DNA from: Pigmentiphaga sp. H8 | GTDB taxonomy: Bacteria > Pseudomonadota > Gammaproteobacteria > Burkholderiales > Burkholderiaceae_B | Direction of reading: 5' to 3' | DNA length: 64,000 bases | NCBI RefSeq assembly: GCF_003854895.1 | Contig: NZ_CP033966.1 | Coordinates: 4,836,001-4,900,000 of the forward strand | Shown here: in pieces, positions 8,743-16,788 of the stretch | Layout: each line of letters begins with the position of its first letter | Numbering within the stretch: the first letter of the stretch is position 1 | Made by a program: the position numbers and the translations under genes | Notes under the pieces: model-generated | Database searches by the model: none | What the model saw: the letters and a program-made list of their open reading frames with translations, nothing else | What the model was told of the DNA's origin: nothing

Positions 8743-10158
8743 TCAATTGCGGCCGTAGATGTCGGCAAACCGGACGATATCGTCCTCTCCCAGGTATTCA
8801 CCGCTCTGGACCTCTATCATCACGAGATCGATGATGCCCGGGTTTTCCAGCCGATGCTTGTGGCCTGCGGGAATATAAGTGGATTCGTTGCTGTTCACCA
8901 GAAACGTGTCTTCGCCGTTGGTGACGCGCGCAACGCCGCTCACGACGATCCAGTGTTCGCTTCGGTGATGGTGCATCTGCAGCGAGAGCGATTGCCCCGC
9001 ATGCACGACGATGCGCTTGATCTTGAAGCGCTCGGCTTCTTCGAGGACCGTATAGGTCCCCCAGGGCCGATGAACCGTGCGATGGATCTGATAGGCATCG
9101 TCGCCTCGCTCCTTGAGATGGGCCACGACGCTCTTGATGTCCTGCAATTTGTCCTTGCGTGCGACCAGCAGGGCATCCGGTGTATCGACGATGACAAGAT
9201 CCTTCAGGCCTATCGCCCCGACCACCCGGGCATCGCTATGCACATAGCAGTTCTCGGTGTCGACCGCGATGACGTCGCCGTCGATCTGATTTCCCTTGCC
9301 ATCGCTCGGGAACAGATTGCCGAACGCGGCCCAGGACCCGATGTCGCTCCAACCGATGTCGCAGGGCACGACCGAGGCCCGTCCCGTTTTTTCCATGAGC
9401 GCATGGTCAACGGAAATGTCGGGAGCCAAGGCAAAAGCCTTCTCGTCCAGCATGATTTGCCATTCGTGCTGGCCTTCCAGTGTGCGCCCTGCCGCCAGGC
9501 TCTGCTCGGCGGCCTGCCACGCTTCGGGAGCATGCTGCTTCAGCTCCTCTTCTGCCACGTCCGCGCGCACACAGAACATGCCGGAGTTCCATAGATAACG
9601 GCCGCTGGCGAGGAATTCCTGCGCACGGTCAAGCGATGGTTTCTCCACGAATCGCAGCACATCCGTTCCTGAAGCCTCGATGTAGCCGTACCCGGTCTCC
9701 GGGGACTCGGGGCGAATCCCGAAGGTCACGATCCTGCCGGCTTGCGCCAATTGCACCGCTTGCTCCACGGCTTGCCTGAACGCGGGAAAATCCTGGATCA
9801 GGTGATCAGCGGTAAGAAACAGCAACACTTCCTGTGGCCCGAAACGCCGGGAGACGGCAGCGGCCGCAGCGGCAAAGGCGGGCGCGGTATTACGTCCCTC
9901 GGGCTCGAGAAGCATCCCGCATTCGATCTGGGACTGACCCAAGGCCCGATATTCGTCCATCGTCTTGAACGACAGCATCCGGTTCGTGACCGTAATGACC
10001 CGGGAGACGCCATCGAGCCCGATGGCCCGCCGATACGCCTTCTGGAGAAAACTTTCGCCATCCGCCAAACGAATGAAAGGCTTGGGATGCAGTTCCCGAG
10101 ATACCGGCCACAGGCGCGTACCCTTGCCTCCGGAGAGGATGATTGGAACAAGTCCCAT
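8743..10158 (-). CDS. manC: Mannose-1-phosphate guanylyltransferase / mannose-6-phosphate isomerase
   Basis: A 471-residue bifunctional enzyme of the ManC/AlgA/WbpW family at normal length. The N-terminal nucleotidyltransferase has LSGGKGTRLWPVSRE (about residues 8-22) and the FVEKP motif. The C-terminal cupin isomerase domain has QMHHHRSEHW near residue 406, with metal-binding histidines. It makes GDP-mannose from mannose-6-phosphate (with a separate phosphomannomutase) or mannose-1-phosphate. It heads the manC-wzm-wzt operon, so the exported glycan probably contains mannose or a GDP-mannose-derived sugar. Its leader carries a terminator-like hairpin at 10184-10208. Confidence 0.95.
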   Translation of the reverse strand: MGLVPIILSGGKGTRLWPVSRELHPKPFIRLADGESFLQKAYRRAIGLDGVSRVITVTNRMLSFKTMDEYRALGQSQIECGMLLEPEGRNTAPAFAAAAAAVSRRFGPQEVLLFLTADHLIQDFPAFRQAVEQAVQLAQAGRIVTFGIRPESPETGYGYIEASGTDVLRFVEKPSLDRAQEFLASGRYLWNSGMFCVRADVAEEELKQHAPEAWQAAEQSLAAGRTLEGQHEWQIMLDEKAFALAPDISVDHALMEKTGRASVVPCDIGWSDIGSWAAFGNLFPSDGKGNQIDGDVIAVDTENCYVHSDARVVGAIGLKDLVIVDTPDALLVARKDKLQDIKSVVAHLKERGDDAYQIHRTVHRPWGTYTVLEEAERFKIKRIVVHAGQSLSLQMHHHRSEHWIVVSGVARVTNGEDTFLVNSNESTYIPAGHKHRLENPGIIDLVMIEVQSGEYLGEDDIVRFADIYGRN

Positions 10159-10183
10159 CTGGCAGTAGTCCTAGAAGACGAAG

Positions 10184-10208
10184 AAAAAAGCCCGACACGC
10201 AGTCGGCC
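10184..10208 (-). terminator. Terminator-like hairpin in manC leader (possible attenuator)
   Basis: Read on the minus strand, GGCCGAC (10208-10202) can pair imperfectly with GTCGGGC (10196-10190) around a short loop and is followed at once by six U residues (10189-10184). It sits about 26 bases before the manC start codon. No minus-strand gene lies just upstream (galE points the other way), so it is not an obvious end-of-gene terminator. Confidence 0.45.
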
Positions 10209-10297
10209 GACGGCGAAGCCGCAGTTTAACCCGACCACCTCGCTCATCCACGGGAATACCCGCGCTTTTCGTTACAATACCCACGCGCCGGTCCGGT

Positions 10298-11386
10298 ATG
10301 GTTGGCGCCATGTCATCCAGCCTTCGAGGTCACTCCTTGCAGCGAGCTTCCAGCCCGACCCTGCTCGTCACCGGCGGCGCCGGCTACATCGGGCCCCATA
10401 CCCTGATCGAGCTCATCCAGGCCGGCTATCGCCCGATCGTCCTCGATGATTTTTCGAACGGTTCGGTACATGCGCTCAAGCGTGTCGAAGCATTGACCGG
10501 CCATGCTCTCGACGTCATCGAAGGAGACATCAGGAATGCGGCCACGCTGGATGCAGTATTCCACCAGGCCGCGGCACGCGGAGCCTCCGTCCAGGGGGTG
10601 GTGCACTTCGCCGGCCTGAAAGCGGTGGGCGAATCCGTCGCCGCGCCTCTGGACTACTACCAGACCAACGTCGCCGGGACGCTGACCCTGCTGCAGGCGA
10701 TGGACCGGGCACAGGTCCGCACCATCGTCTTCAGTTCATCCGCAACCGTTTACGGTATTCCACGCGAACAGCCGTACACCGAAATGCATCCGATCGCGCC
10801 GGTGAATCCGTATGGCCAGACGAAAGCCATGGTGGAGCAAGTCCTGCGTGACTGGTGCGCCGCGTTTCCCGAACGACGGGCCATTTGTCTGCGGTATTTC
10901 AACCCCATCGGAGCCCATCCCAGCGGGATGCTGGGGGAAGCGCCCCAGGGCATACCCAACAATCTCTTTCCGTTCATCACCCAGGTGGCCGTTGGCAGGC
11001 GCTCGCACCTGAATATTTTCGGCAAGGACTACCCCACGGTCGATGGCACCGGAGTGCGCGACTACATCCATGTCGTGGATCTGGCCATCGGCCACGTCAA
11101 AGCCCTGGAGCACGCATGGGGAACGACCGGAGGCTTTGCTGCGGTCAACCTCGGTACCGGCCGCGGCACCAGCGTGCTGGAGCTGCTGAACACGTTCAGT
11201 GCGGTCAGCGGTCGAAACATCCCCTACGAGTTCCAGCCCCGCCGCCCCGGCGACATCGCCGAGTGCTGGGCCGACCCCTCCACCGCCGAAGCCCTGCTCG
11301 GCTGGAAGGCCACCCGCACCCTCGAAGACATGTGCGCCGACGGCTGGCGCTGGCAATCCCGGAATCCGAACGGCTACGAGCCCTGA
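10298..11386 (+). CDS. galE: UDP-glucose 4-epimerase
   Basis: A 362-residue extended short-chain dehydrogenase. It has the NAD-binding motif TGGAGYIGPHT (about residues 25-35; most GalE proteins have S where this has P), SSSATVYG (about 146-153) and the YxxxK pair in NPYGQTK (about 170-176). It interconverts UDP-glucose and UDP-galactose in the cytosol. ATG 10298 gives a longer N-terminus than usual; ATG 10310 is an alternative. TACAAT at 10273-10278 is a possible -10. It is divergent from manC and probably supplies UDP-galactose for the polysaccharide locus. A GCGCGCC/GGCGCGC hairpin (11398-11420) without a T run follows, between galE and the convergent Bug gene. Confidence 0.93.
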   Translation: MVGAMSSSLRGHSLQRASSPTLLVTGGAGYIGPHTLIELIQAGYRPIVLDDFSNGSVHALKRVEALTGHALDVIEGDIRNAATLDAVFHQAAARGASVQGVVHFAGLKAVGESVAAPLDYYQTNVAGTLTLLQAMDRAQVRTIVFSSSATVYGIPREQPYTEMHPIAPVNPYGQTKAMVEQVLRDWCAAFPERRAICLRYFNPIGAHPSGMLGEAPQGIPNNLFPFITQVAVGRRSHLNIFGKDYPTVDGTGVRDYIHVVDLAIGHVKALEHAWGTTGGFAAVNLGTGRGTSVLELLNTFSAVSGRNIPYEFQPRRPGDIAECWADPSTAEALLGWKATRTLEDMCADGWRWQSRNPNGYEP

Positions 11387-11439
11387 GATGGATGGAAGCG
11401 CGCCGCTGCGGTTGGCGCGCGACCTCGGCCAATTCACGG

Positions 11440-12423
11440 TCAGTCCAGCGTGATATTAGCCATCTTGACGACCGACTCGAAGCGCTGGGTGTCCGCCTTG
11501 ACGGCCTGGGCGAGGTCGGCGGCCGAGGCGGGCCAGGCTTCGAAGCCGAAGGTATCGAACTGTTTGCGCACGTCGGGCTCGGCCACGGCCTTGGCGACGC
11601 CGCTGTTGATGGCGTCGATGGCGGCCTTGGGAGTGCCCTTGGGCGCGAACAGGGCGACCCAGGTCTTGAGTTCGAAGTTGGCCGGGCCGCCGGCCTCCGA
11701 GACGGTGGGCACGCCGGAATACAGGGCCAGGCGCTTGGGCGCGGCCAGGGCCAGCAGTTTGACCTTCTTGGCCTGGTAGAGCTGGGCCACGGTGGCGGCG
11801 GTGCCGAAGGCCCAGTCGACTTCGCCGGTGGCGACGGCGGTGTAGAGCTGGGGCAGTTCCTTGAAGGGCACGTGGGTCATGCGGGTGCCGGTCTGGGTCT
11901 GGAACATGGAGGCGCCGATGTGGGCGACGCTGCCCAGGCCCCAGGTGCCGTAGGTCTGGTTGCCGCCCTTGGCCTTGGCGTCGGCGATGAGGTCGGCGAC
12001 GTTGTTCCAGGGCGACTTGGCCGAGACGACGATGAAGAAGTTGGTGGTGTAGACGGGCGAGGCGGGCTCGAAGTCGGCGACCGGGTCGAAGGGCAGTTTC
12101 TTGTACAGGTGCGGGTGCAGGGTCATGTGGGTGTTGTCGACCACGACCAGGGACAGGCCGTCGGGCGCGGCGCGCTTGACGTCGCCGATGGCGAGCCAGC
12201 CGTTGGCGCCCGGCTTGTTCTCGACGATGAGGGGCTGGCCCCAGGCCTTGGACAGTTTTTCGCCGACCAGGCGGGTGACGGCGTCGGGGCCGCTGCCGAC
12301 CGAGTAGGGCAGGACGACCCGCACGGGCTTGGAGGGATAGGCGGGTGCCTGGGCACCGGCATGGCCGGCGCTCAGGGCCAGGGCCAGGGCTAGGGCGGCG
12401 GCGCCGCGCAGGATGGTTTTCAT
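11440..12423 (-). CDS. Bug-family (TctC-like) periplasmic solute-binding protein
   Basis: A 327-residue secreted protein with a signal peptide (MKTILRGAAALALALALSAGHAGA, cleavage near AGA-QA). The mature start YPSKPVRVVLPYSVGSGPD and the ENKPGANG motif are typical of the Bug family, which binds carboxylates in the periplasm for tripartite tricarboxylate transporters or for signalling. No TctA/TctB membrane genes lie nearby, as is common for Bordetella Bug genes. As the last gene of the aromatic-acid operon it probably captures the pathway's substrate or a related aromatic acid; this assignment is inference from position. Confidence 0.9.
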   Translation of the reverse strand: MKTILRGAAALALALALSAGHAGAQAPAYPSKPVRVVLPYSVGSGPDAVTRLVGEKLSKAWGQPLIVENKPGANGWLAIGDVKRAAPDGLSLVVVDNTHMTLHPHLYKKLPFDPVADFEPASPVYTTNFFIVVSAKSPWNNVADLIADAKAKGGNQTYGTWGLGSVAHIGASMFQTQTGTRMTHVPFKELPQLYTAVATGEVDWAFGTAATVAQLYQAKKVKLLALAAPKRLALYSGVPTVSEAGGPANFELKTWVALFAPKGTPKAAIDAINSGVAKAVAEPDVRKQFDTFGFEAWPASAADLAQAVKADTQRFESVVKMANITLD

Positions 12424-12459
12424 GGTGTCTCCTCGTGTTGTGCTTCGTTGGTGTGGGGA

Positions 12460-13614
12460 TCAGGCGGTGGCGGGCGCCGGCTGGTGGCAGGACAGGGCCT
12501 CGCACGCGGCGGCGAAATGGGGGTCGCGCTGTTTCAGGTCCTCGTGGCTGACCTGGCCGGTGCGTCGCATGTAGTCGTAGGCGAACGAGACGGGGTCGAG
12601 GTGCATCTTGTCGGCAACGTTCTCGTACCAGTCCAGGCTGCGCGCGGCGGCGTTCTGGAAGCTGGACGAGGCGGGTCGGCGCTGCGTCTCGAAAGCGGCG
12701 AAGGCGGCCTGGAGGTCGCCGGGGTGGCGCACCAGCCCCTGGTGCAGGGCGATGGCGTCCTGCATGGCCATGCGCGTGCCGGAGCCCAGCGAGAAGTGCA
12801 CGGTGCGCAGCGCATCGCCCAGCAGGACGATGTTGCCGCAGGTCCAGCGTTCGTTGCGGACGATGTTGGCCTCGAACCAGAGCGAGCGGTTGGTCAGGAG
12901 TTCGTTGCCGCCCAGTTCGGGGCGGAAGACGTCGGCGCAATAGCGGCGGCTTTCGTCCTCGCTGGCTTCATGCAGGCCGGCGCGCTGCCAGGTGTCGGGG
13001 TCGACCTCGACCAGGAAGGTGCTCAGTTCGGGGCTGTACTGGTAGCTGTGGGCGATGAACACGCCGTGCGGGGTCTCGCGGAAGATGAGCGAGACCGGGT
13101 GGAAGCGCTGGCGGGTGCCGTACCAGGCGAATTTGTTGCGACGCTTCTCGAAGCTGGGCTGGAAGTGGTCGGCGAATTGCTTGCGCACGGCGCTGTTGCC
13201 GCCGTCGGCCGCCACCACCAGGTCGACCTCGCGCGCCAGCGCGGATACGTCGTCGATCCGGCGGTTGTATTCGATCTTCACGCCTTCGCGCCGGCAGGCG
13301 TCTTCCAGCACGCGAAGCATGTCGATGCGAGCGGTGCGCGAGAAGTGGTTGCCATGGACCTGGACGTGGGTGCCGCGATGGACGATTTCCATGTAGTCGC
13401 AGCGTTCGTGGTGGGCCACGAACGCCTTGAAGAACTCGGGATCGGCTTCCTGCAGGAAGGACAGGCCGACGTCCGAGAACACGACGCCCCAGCCGTAGGT
13501 GGCGCCGGCGGGATTCTGTTCGTAGACCTGGATCTGGTGGGACGGGTCGTGCTTCTTGGCCAGCAGCGAGAAGTACAGGCCGGCGGGGCCGGCTCCGATG
13601 ACGGCGATTTTCAT
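12460..13614 (-). CDS. FAD-dependent monooxygenase, salicylyl-CoA/anthraniloyl-CoA hydroxylase-like
   Basis: A 384-residue flavoprotein from ATG 13614; the frame runs on upstream but MKIAVIGAGPAGLYFS is the natural start. It has the GxGxxG motif (GAGPAG, residues 7-12), an early YGWGVVFSD segment, and the second FAD motif GDALRTVHFSLGSGTRMAMQDA (given in parts: GDALRTVHFS, GSGTRMAMQDA) near residue 285. These match the monooxygenase half of the anthraniloyl-CoA / salicylyl-CoA hydroxylase family. Next to an aryl-CoA ligase and a thioesterase it probably hydroxylates an aryl-CoA, for example salicylyl-CoA to gentisyl-CoA. Its ATG overlaps the thioesterase stop (ATGA). The substrate is inferred. 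Confidence 0.78.
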   Translation of the reverse strand: MKIAVIGAGPAGLYFSLLAKKHDPSHQIQVYEQNPAGATYGWGVVFSDVGLSFLQEADPEFFKAFVAHHERCDYMEIVHRGTHVQVHGNHFSRTARIDMLRVLEDACRREGVKIEYNRRIDDVSALAREVDLVVAADGGNSAVRKQFADHFQPSFEKRRNKFAWYGTRQRFHPVSLIFRETPHGVFIAHSYQYSPELSTFLVEVDPDTWQRAGLHEASEDESRRYCADVFRPELGGNELLTNRSLWFEANIVRNERWTCGNIVLLGDALRTVHFSLGSGTRMAMQDAIALHQGLVRHPGDLQAAFAAFETQRRPASSSFQNAAARSLDWYENVADKMHLDPVSFAYDYMRRTGQVSHEDLKQRDPHFAAACEALSCHQPAPATA

Positions 13615-14090
13615 GATGCGAGGCTCCCTGCCGCCGCGGCGGCGCCGCAGGCGGTCTGGTACGAGGACAAGGCGTCGCGCAGCACGCCGGGCACGGGAAT
13701 GGCCCGGCGCTCGCCGCGGGCGACGCAGATGGGGGTCAGCTTGGCGATGAAGGCGGTCTGCCCGGCGGCCGTGGTGGCGGTGATGTCGAGCGCGTAGGTG
13801 TGCTGGCGGATGGCTTCCACGGTGACGCGCATGTCGAATTCGTCGTCCGGCCACAGCGAAGCGCGGAAGTCGAAGGACAGCGCGCGGCTGGGCGTGCCGA
13901 AACCGAGTTCGTCCTTGACGCGCTGGGGCGTGGAATCGAACAGCATGCCGTAGAACAGTTCGGCGGCGGAGATGACGTATTCGCCGAAGGTCACGGTGTA
14001 GACCACGCCGGCGGGGTCGCAGTCGCCCCATTTGACGCGGCGGCGCACGACGAAGGGCGTGGTCGAGATCACGTGTTCGGTGCTGGTCAT
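13611..14090 (-). CDS. Hotdog-fold acyl-CoA thioesterase (4-hydroxybenzoyl-CoA thioesterase-like)
   Basis: A 159-residue hotdog protein from ATG 14090. The segment VKWGDCDPAGVVYTVTFGEY contains the Asp of the 4-hydroxybenzoyl-CoA thioesterase active site (xWGDxDxxG). The length is normal for the family. It overlaps by four bases both the ligase upstream and the monooxygenase downstream, so the three are tightly coupled. It would release free acid, for example gentisate, from the hydroxylated aryl-CoA. Confidence 0.85.
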   Translation of the reverse strand: MTSTEHVISTTPFVVRRRVKWGDCDPAGVVYTVTFGEYVISAAELFYGMLFDSTPQRVKDELGFGTPSRALSFDFRASLWPDDEFDMRVTVEAIRQHTYALDITATTAAGQTAFIAKLTPICVARGERRAIPVPGVLRDALSSYQTACGAAAAAGSLAS

Positions 14091-15787
14091 GCCGGCCTCT
14101 CCTGCTTGGGGTCCTGGCCGCCGGCACCGGCCTCGCCCGCCAGCTTCTCGGCGATCATGCGCTTGAGCGCGGGCTTGTCCAGCTTGCCCACCTTGGTCAC
14201 CGGGAAGACCTCGATCACTTCGACGCGCTCCGGGCACTTGTACTTGGCCAGGCCCTGGGCGACCAGAAAGTCCGCCAGTTCCTTGACCTGCGGCGCGGCC
14301 TGTCCGGGGCGCGGCACGATGTAGATGCAGCCTTTCTCGCCATAGACGGGATCGGGCATGGCCACCAGCCGCGCCTCGGCCACGGCCGGGTGCGCGCCCA
14401 CCAGGCCCTCGACTTCCTCGCAGCCGATTTTCTCGCCGCCGCGGTTGATGTTGTCGCGCAGGCGGCCTTCGAAGGCGTAGCAGGTGACACCATCCACCAC
14501 ATGGGCGCTCATCATGTCGCCGGTGCGATAGAAGCCGTCCGAGGTGTAGGCCTGGGCGTTCGCCTCGGGCGCGTTGAAGAAGCCCGGCAGCGTGGCGGGG
14601 CCGCGAAAGCACAGTTCGCCCATCTGGCCGGGCGCCACCGGTTTTTCCGAGTCGGGCTCCAACAGGCGCAGTTCGTCCTGCGGGCAGCCGGAGCAGCCCT
14701 GGGTCTGGAAGCGCCGGGCCTGCGGCGCGTCGGGCGGGGATCCCAGCAGCAGTCCCTCGGTGATGCCGAACAGGTTGGAGCACGGCACGCCCAGGTGCGC
14801 CTCCAGGCGGTCGGCGCGGCTCATGGTGATGAACAGACGCAGGGCCGACAGGTCGTGCCGGGCCAGGTCAGGATAGGTCATGAGCTGCGGGGCGATGGGG
14901 CCGATGGAGACGGCGCGGGTGACCCGGTGTTCCTCGATCAGTTCCAGCATGCGGACGAGGTCCAGCTTGGGCATCAGCACGGCGGACACGCCCATGGCGA
15001 ACACGGGGATCAGCACGTATACCTGGGCCGCGTTGTGCAGCAGCGGCAGCGCCCACATGAAGCGGTCGTCCTCGCGCAGCTTGTACATGCCCGCGCAGGC
15101 CAGCGCATGGCCGAGGTATTCGGCGTGGAAGCGCGGGATGATCTTGGGCATTCCCGTCGTACCGCCCGAGAGCTGAAAGCTCAGCACGTCGCCCAGCCCC
15201 GGCGGCGCCTCGGCCAGGCGCTGGCGCGCGGCCTCGAGCGGCATGCCGGCGATCAGGTCGCTCAGGGCCAGGCCGCCCTCGCCCGCCGGCCCGCGGGCGA
15301 CGATCAGATGGCGCAGCGTGTCGCTGCCCTCGGCCATCTTGCGGGCGAAGGCGGTCAGGTCGAAGCTGGGATGGAAATCGGCCTGCACGAAATAGGCCCG
15401 CGCCGCCGACTGCCGGATCAGTTGGCCGATCTCCAGCTCGCGATGCTGGGGCAGCGAGCAGACGGGCACGATGCCGGCCTTGTAGCAGGCCGCCAGCGCC
15501 AGCACGGTTTCCAGCGTGGTCCCCATCTGGAAGATGGCGCGGTCGCCGGGCGCAAGGCCCGTCTCCAGCAGCGCCGCCCCCAGCCGTTCCGATTGTTCGT
15601 CCAGCTCCTGGAAGCTCAGGCTGCCTTCGTCGGTGATGAACGCCGCCTTGCCGGGCAAGCGCCGCGCGGTAGCGCGCAAGGCATCGCCCACCGATGACCG
15701 CATCCACGCGCCACTGTCCAGGTAGGATGCGGCGCGCTCGGCCGGATGGTAGATGACCCCTTCTATCGGGTGCCGTATGTCTTGCAT
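14087..15787 (-). CDS. Aryl-CoA ligase / AMP-dependent synthetase (2,3-dihydroxybenzoate-AMP ligase-like)
   Basis: A 566-residue ANL-superfamily enzyme from ATG 15787, which has a strong ribosome site (GGAGGAGACC three bases before the ATG). The P-loop is SGGTTGMPKIIPR; later motifs are NLFGITEG, YRTGD and a C-terminal VTKVGKLDKPALKR with the catalytic lysine. It resembles the DhbE/EntE group that activates hydroxybenzoates. It probably adenylates an aromatic acid such as salicylate and transfers it to CoA in the cytosol. No carrier-protein gene is adjacent, so a catabolic CoA-ligase role fits better than siderophore synthesis. Confidence 0.85.
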   Translation of the reverse strand: MQDIRHPIEGVIYHPAERAASYLDSGAWMRSSVGDALRATARRLPGKAAFITDEGSLSFQELDEQSERLGAALLETGLAPGDRAIFQMGTTLETVLALAACYKAGIVPVCSLPQHRELEIGQLIRQSAARAYFVQADFHPSFDLTAFARKMAEGSDTLRHLIVARGPAGEGGLALSDLIAGMPLEAARQRLAEAPPGLGDVLSFQLSGGTTGMPKIIPRFHAEYLGHALACAGMYKLREDDRFMWALPLLHNAAQVYVLIPVFAMGVSAVLMPKLDLVRMLELIEEHRVTRAVSIGPIAPQLMTYPDLARHDLSALRLFITMSRADRLEAHLGVPCSNLFGITEGLLLGSPPDAPQARRFQTQGCSGCPQDELRLLEPDSEKPVAPGQMGELCFRGPATLPGFFNAPEANAQAYTSDGFYRTGDMMSAHVVDGVTCYAFEGRLRDNINRGGEKIGCEEVEGLVGAHPAVAEARLVAMPDPVYGEKGCIYIVPRPGQAAPQVKELADFLVAQGLAKYKCPERVEVIEVFPVTKVGKLDKPALKRMIAEKLAGEAGAGGQDPKQERPA

Positions 15788-15809
15788 GATGGTCTCCTCC
15801 GCCTGGACT

Positions 15810-16760
15810 TCAGGCGGCCTCTGGAACGATGCGAGCGCAATCCCGGTCCAGCGTTTCGATGCGGCCCTGCACGCCGCCGGTGAACAGGCCATACCAGATG
15901 GCGGGCTTGAGCCCCAGCGCCTTGCGGCGGAACTCGATGGGGCCGTCGCTTTCGATGCGGTCGTAGTCGCCCAGGGTGTCGACGCGGCAGTCGCCGCGGC
16001 CGCGCGCATCGTCTACGAGGGCGGCGAACTCGCGCACGCGGGGCACGAAGATGCGCACCGCCGGAGATACCTGCGCCTGGCCGGGCCGCACGTGTTCTGC
16101 GACCAGCCGGGCCTTGCGCGACCAGATCTCGGCGATGTCCGACACGCGCCGCTGTCCGGCCCGGGCCTCGTCCTCGGCTTCGAGCGCGGCCTGCAGCGTC
16201 AGTTGTCCGTCCAGGGCATCCACCTGGGTCAACGGGCGAAGCTTGCGGGTGAACTCGATGAAGTAGCCATTCGGATCGCGCACGTAGATCGACTCGATCA
16301 CTTCGTGCGTGGTTTCGACCGACACCTGCAGGCCGGCGTCCTCCAGCTTCTTCTTCCAGGCCCGCAGTTCGTCCTGCCCTTCGACCAGCCATGCGGTGTG
16401 GGTGGCGTCGAACACGTGGTCGTCGGGCACGGGCGCCATGGGCGGCCGATCGCGCATGGCCACGGGCGGCTCCGAGCCCAGGTAATAGAAGAAGGCGATG
16501 GTGCTGCCGTTTCCACTGTCGAAGAAGAAATGCAGGAAGTCCGGATGCGTGGCCGGCCCCCAGCCGCGCGCCGAGATCACATGGATCAGGGGCAGGCCCA
16601 GAATGTCCCGGTAGAACGCCACGGTCTCGCGCAGCTTCCAGGTGGGCCGCGCCGTGTGATCGACGCCCCGCAACGCGAGCCCGTGGGCGGACGGCGCCCC
16701 GGGCGCGGCTTCGGTCGTCTTGCCTGCCGGCGTGGCGCTGGCGTTCAGGCTGGTGCTCAT
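15810..16760 (-). CDS. VOC-family (extradiol-type) dioxygenase
   Basis: A 316-residue protein from ATG 16760. A vicinal-oxygen-chelate domain (about residues 30-175) shows a plausible metal triad: His35 (VDHTAR), His121 (DATHTAW) and Glu169 (YFIEFTR). The N-terminus is a 25-residue low-complexity stretch, and the C-terminal 140 residues are not recognised. It probably cleaves an aromatic ring with Fe(II) or Mn(II). If the operon yields gentisate, the ring cleavage would use a VOC enzyme instead of the usual cupin gentisate dioxygenase; the substrate is uncertain. Confidence 0.75.
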   Translation of the reverse strand: MSTSLNASATPAGKTTEAAPGAPSAHGLALRGVDHTARPTWKLRETVAFYRDILGLPLIHVISARGWGPATHPDFLHFFFDSGNGSTIAFFYYLGSEPPVAMRDRPPMAPVPDDHVFDATHTAWLVEGQDELRAWKKKLEDAGLQVSVETTHEVIESIYVRDPNGYFIEFTRKLRPLTQVDALDGQLTLQAALEAEDEARAGQRRVSDIAEIWSRKARLVAEHVRPGQAQVSPAVRIFVPRVREFAALVDDARGRGDCRVDTLGDYDRIESDGPIEFRRKALGLKPAIWYGLFTGGVQGRIETLDRDCARIVPEAA

Positions 16761-16788
16761 GTCGTTTCCCCTTGCATATGGATGGTGG

